DNA of 64,000 nucleotides from Nocardioides daphniae (GTDB lineage: Bacteria > Actinomycetota > Actinomycetes > Propionibacteriales > Nocardioidaceae): NCBI RefSeq assembly GCF_004777465.1, contig NZ_CP038462.1, forward strand, positions 1 through 64,000, in the 5' to 3' direction. The notes under the pieces are model-generated. The model made no database searches. It saw only the letters and a program-made list of their open reading frames with translations, and had not been told where the DNA came from. The translations under genes and the position numbers were made by a program. Shown piece after piece: positions 60,729 to 64,000 of the stretch (the stretch's first letter is position 1; each line of letters starts with the position of its first letter).

Positions 60729-62506
60729 ATGAACCCCGGGGGCACCGTCGACGCGCCGGACGGACTCGACACACATCACCCCGCGCCGACCGCATCGACG
60801 AGTCCACCAGCCAGCCCAGCGCCGAGCCCAGCGTCGGGGACTGCTGCTGGGGCGTCGGATGTCCCTCGAAGTATCGACGACTGCCGGCGATGGTTGGGAA
60901 GGCTGGCCCTGGCTTCTACAGGCGGTGCCGCCGGGGCGATGGCGTCGGCGCCCTGGGAGTTGCGGTGGCTGGCACCGTTGGCAGTGACAGCCCTCGTCAT
61001 CTCCGTGAGTGGAACTCGGCGGCGCACCGCGGCGCTGCTGGGTCTGGTGTTCGGGCTCGCGTTCGTCGTACTCCTGGTGTCCTGGATGCGCGTCATCGGC
61101 ACCGACGCCTGGCTCCTGGTCAGTGCGGCCGCGGCCGTCTACTACGCCCTCCTCGCCCTCGGCCTGAGCATCCTCCACGATGCCCGCGCCCGTGCCCATG
61201 CCCGCGTCCCTCGGCGCGGTCGCCGATGGACAGTTCAGGCCTGGCCGTTGTGGATGGCGGCGTGGTGGGTGGCTGTCGAGTCCGTCATGTCGACATGGCC
61301 ACTGGGCGGGTTCCCCTGGACTCGGTTGGCCTGGACGGTGATCGACACTCCGCTCGCGGGGTGGGTGCCCTGGGTCGGCGCGGGAGGCACGAGCTTCATC
61401 GTCGCCTTGTGCGGCAGCCTCGGGGCCGCGGCGGTGCTTGGCATTCACCGAGTCGTCCGTGTTGCTCGCGTCGCCCGAGCCCGACGTGCTCACACGCGTA
61501 CTTGGGCGGACGCTGCCCGAGCATCGGCCTGCGTCGGGCTCATCGGGCTGGTTGCGGGCGCCCGTCGCTGCTCCCAGCTCCCTCAACAGGTCCGGACTGG
61601 CAGCAGGGGGAGGAGTCGGTCCGGGCAGCCGCCGTGCAGGGAGACGTACCTGGGGCGGGCAACGATGTGGTCGCTGTCCACCGGCAGGTGACCGCCAACC
61701 ACGTCGAAGCGACCACCAACCTCGCCCAACAGATCCGCGAAAGACAGGCACAACAGCCGGACTTCGTGCTGTGGCCCGAGAACTCCACCGCCGTCGATCC
61801 CTTCCGTGACGAGCGGACCCGCTTGGGAATCGACAGAGCTTCGTCCGCGATCGGTGTGCCGGTGGTGGTCGGTGCGATCGTTGACGGTGATCGGCCGGAC
61901 GAGGTCTTGAACCAGGGCCTGGTCTGGAATGAGCAGGGGGTTGTCACCGAGCGCTACACCAAGAGGCACCCGGTTCCGTTCGGTGAGTACATCCCGTTCC
62001 GCAAGCAGCTCGCCGGACTCCAGATCGGCCGTCTCGACATGATCCCGCGGGACATGACACCGGGCTCACGCACCAAGCCGCTCGACATCGCCGGCACCAA
62101 GGTGGCGGACCTGATCTGCTTCGATGTGGCTTTCGATGACTCCGTGACAGCGCAGGTGCGAAGGGGGGCTGAGCTCGTGACAGTGCAGACCAGCAACGCT
62201 TCCTTCACCGGCACCGCCCAGCTCGAGCAGCAGTTTGCGATCACCCGATTCCGGGCCCTGGAGACGGGACGAACAGTCGTCGTTGCATCCACCAACGGGA
62301 TCAGCGGCGCGATCGGTCCCGACGGCGAGGTCCTGGCCAGGCTGGAACCCCGCACCACGGCCGTACTCGAGGTCACGGTCCCGCTCCTCGACCGACAGAC
62401 CAATGCTGTCCGCTTCGGGGCTCTGGTCAAGAACCTGATCGGTCTCATCGGCATCGGCGCCATGGTCGCAGCTGGACTACGTCTCCGCCGCGGAGAGAGC
62501 ACGTGA
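60729..62506 (+). CDS. lnt: Apolipoprotein N-acyltransferase (one frameshift)
   Basis: It transfers a third acyl chain to the N-terminal Cys of lipoproteins. An N-terminal Pro/Ser-rich tail is followed by several membrane helices (LLGLVFGLAFVVLLVSWMRV, AWWVAVESVMSTWPLGGFPW and others). The C-terminal nitrilase-like domain carries the catalytic triad Glu in LWPENSTAVDPF, Lys in RYTKRHPVPFGEYIPF and Cys in VADLICFDVAFDD. One base is missing near 61562. After repair it is about 592 aa, usual for actinobacteria. It shares 4 bp with the DUF3152 gene. Confidence 0.86.
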
Positions 62507-63390
62507 CCGGCCGCCACCGGGCGTCGCCTCCGGGCGCGTCAGCCGGGCGCGGCCGCCACCGGGCGCACAGCCCGCGCACCCTCAGAGCCAGACGCGGGGT
62601 CGGCGCCGTGGCCATGCTGGGAGGAATCGCCGTCATCGTTGCTGCCAGTGTCGTTAAGGTCGGACCGTTCGTCATCGAGGCGATGCACGGATCTCGTCAA
62701 GCCGTCGGTCCGGCCGCGGGTCCGACGGCTCCGGCCGAAGCGGACCGACCCGCGGGCCAGACAACGCCGCTATCGGGCGAGGCGCAGGTGCAGGAAGTTT
62801 CGCCAAGCCCATCGGTAGCGCCACCGACGAGAAACCCCGTCAGGCGGCGGACAACACCTGCGGTCCCAGAGCGAGGACCCGGAACATTCAGGATCGCCGC
62901 CCAGACCGTCAGCGGGAGGGAGACGGTAGGGGCGGGGGAGTCGGTCACCTACACCGTTGAGATCGAGCACGGTGTTCCCTTCGACCAAGCAGCCGTCGCG
63001 CACTCCGTCGACCGCACCTTGACCGATCCGCGGGGATGGACCGCGAACGGAGGCGAGGCGGTGCGCCGGGTGGCCGGTCGGGCCGACTTCCGGATCGTCG
63101 TGGCCACCCCGGCGACCACCGACGCCCTGTGCGCACCCCTGGACACTGGCGGCCGGCTCTCTTGTCGCAACGGCAACCTGGTCGTCCTCAACGCCTGGCG
63201 CTGGGCGAATGGAGCCGACGCCTACCGGAGCGTGGCGCAGTACCGCCGCTACCTCATCAACCACGAGTTCGGCCACGCCTTGGGCAACAGTCATCGGGAC
63301 TGTGGCGAACCAGGGGGGCTGGCCTCGGTCATGGTGCAGCAGACCAAGGGGCTTCAAGGGTGTCGGGCGAACCCGTGGCCGTTCCCGTGA
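62503..63390 (+). CDS. DUF3152 protein (putative extracellular metallopeptidase)
   Basis: A 295-aa protein: a basic N-terminus, a membrane helix (AVAMLGGIAVIVAASVVKV), a disordered Pro/Ala linker, and the DUF3152 domain from about residue 125. A zinc-binding type motif HEFGHALGNSH is visible, preceded by LNAWRWANGADAYRSVAQY, and Cys pairs flank it (DALCAPLD, GRLSCRNG; HRDCGEPG, GCRANPWP). It is related to zincin-like proteins; its substrate is unknown. Coupled to lnt by overlap. Confidence 0.82.
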   Translation: MTGRHRASPPGASAGRGRHRAHSPRTLRARRGVGAVAMLGGIAVIVAASVVKVGPFVIEAMHGSRQAVGPAAGPTAPAEADRPAGQTTPLSGEAQVQEVSPSPSVAPPTRNPVRRRTTPAVPERGPGTFRIAAQTVSGRETVGAGESVTYTVEIEHGVPFDQAAVAHSVDRTLTDPRGWTANGGEAVRRVAGRADFRIVVATPATTDALCAPLDTGGRLSCRNGNLVVLNAWRWANGADAYRSVAQYRRYLINHEFGHALGNSHRDCGEPGGLASVMVQQTKGLQGCRANPWPFP

Positions 63391-63403
63391 GGGAACGGCC
63401 ACG
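63374..63403. terminator. Bidirectional terminator overlapping the DUF3152 stop
   Basis: A perfect 13-bp inverted repeat, CGTGGCCGTTCCC / GGGAACGGCCACG, with loop GTGA. The stop codon of the DUF3152 gene lies in the loop. It serves the convergent membrane protein gene as well. Confidence 0.75.
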
Positions 63404-63423
63404 AGGAGCGCCAGCCGAACCGG

Positions 63424-64000
63424 CTACAGCCCGAACAGGAGGTAGAGGCCGGTGAAGGTGTAGGCCACCATCACCAACAGGAGCGGCAACTGAGCGGTCG
63501 AGTGGCTTCTTGGCGGCAGCAGTTTGATCGCGCGATCGTGCGCCGAGACGACACCCAGGACGTGCCCGGTCACGATCGCGAGCACCTTGACGCTCGCCAG
63601 GAACGTCGGATGCAGCGACAACCAGATGTTCACCTGCCGATCGGCGGTCCCGAACAGGTTCATCCCGTTGCCCAGGGGGTCGCTGGCCAGGATGAGCGTC
63701 AGCTGGCCAGTCTCCACCAGCAGCGTCAGGTAATGAGCGACCATGTAGCCGACGATGATCGGCACCATCGAGTGCGCCATCAGTCCCGGCACCTGACGCG
63801 CTGGCACTTTCGCCGAGCGTGACGGCCCAGCAGTAGCCAACCAGAACATTCCTCCGACCAGCAGGCACACGCCGAGCAGCAGCAGCGTCTCGACCCATGT
63901 CACGTCGAGCGAGGTGGATTGGGTGTACTGCAGCCACGTCGTTGACCCAGCGAAGCTGTCGAACGCGGTCGATCCGAGAAGGACCGCCGTGACGGCCAGC
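63424..64000 (-). CDS. Partial membrane protein, 5' end outside the window
   Basis: The last 192 codons of a polytopic membrane protein running off the window edge. Five hydrophobic helices are seen, with TVLLLGVCLLVGGMFWLAT-like and TFLASVKVLAIVTGHVLG-like stretches, and Trp/His residues near helix ends (AHSMVPIIVGYMVAHYLT). The visible start SFAGSTTWLQYTQ resembles the membrane proteins often annotated as fenitrothion hydrolase-like in actinobacterial copper regions. That name is a weak guess. Confidence 0.55.
   Translation of the reverse strand, partial: LAVTAVLLGSTAFDSFAGSTTWLQYTQSTSLDVTWVETLLLLGVCLLVGGMFWLATAGPSRSAKVPARQVPGLMAHSMVPIIVGYMVAHYLTLLVETGQLTLILASDPLGNGMNLFGTADRQVNIWLSLHPTFLASVKVLAIVTGHVLGVVSAHDRAIKLLPPRSHSTAQLPLLLVMVAYTFTGLYLLFGL

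Overview
The window is high-GC DNA (mostly GTG/ATG starts, dense ATGA/GTGA overlaps) from an actinobacterium. The order dnaA-dnaN-gnd-recF-dciA-gyrB-gyrA-DUF3566-tRNA-Ile-DLW39-tRNA-Ala, followed by fhaA-fhaB-pstP-rodA-pbpA-pknA-pknB and crgA, is the classic actinobacterial origin neighbourhood. Details such as the SURF1 protein, the DUF3817 protein and the form of the gyrA-DUF3566-DLW39 block suggest Nocardioidaceae (Nocardioides-like). That genus-level placement is an inference.

Region 1 (1-12,100) is the origin core: dnaA, oriC (1575-2038, degenerate DnaA boxes), dnaN, gnd, recF, dciA, gyrB, gyrA, a DUF3566 membrane protein, two tRNAs and a DLW-39 mini-protein. Region 2 (12,100-19,500) is ordinary chromosome: membrane and secreted proteins, SURF1, a DUF3817 protein, a patatin-like lipase, a cyclophilin, a zinc-ribbon rhomboid, CrgA (here as a tandem double-domain protein) and DUF881. 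A compact cluster of DnaA-box-like sequences lies at 17.89-18.01 kb. Region 3 (19,500-28,260, all minus strand) is the cell-wall growth and Ser/Thr kinase operon fhaA to pknB.

Region 4 (28,490-43,420) starts at a tRNA-Leu(CAG) gene. A tyrosine integrase, two small overlapping MerR/excisionase-like HTH genes and a double-XRE regulator follow, then a long plus-strand Tad/Flp-type pilus or secretion locus: SAF protein, MinD-like ATPase, CpaF, TadB, TadC, Flp-like pilin, three TadE/TadG-like proteins, a giant LysM/winged-helix protein, a small protein, a lipoprotein and a PKD-like secreted protein. No second copy of the tRNA end was found by eye, so the right boundary of the element is unknown.

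Region 5 (43,800-64,000) is a metal and extracytoplasmic redox island. It holds a CmtR-type regulator with its own operator and a P1B ATPase (Cd/Pb/Zn efflux), DsbA plus VKOR (disulfide formation), CcdA plus ResA-ResB-CcsB plus a second TlpA (cytochrome c maturation and thiol reduction), BlaI and an M56 peptidase, a second ArsR with a CDF exporter, CopC plus a CopD-CtaG fusion (copper), DUF305 and DUF3105 proteins, an apolipoprotein N-acyltransferase and a DUF3152 protein. Three related dyad sites in front of dsbA, blaI/ccdA and tlpA suggest that the BlaI-family protein controls a small thiol-redox regulon.

Caution: about 20 genes, including dnaA, gyrA and pbpA, are broken by single-base frameshifts (about 25 in all, nearly all explained by one missing base). 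The most economical explanation is indel error in the sequence. Those genes are annotated here as intact CDSs spanning the frameshift.
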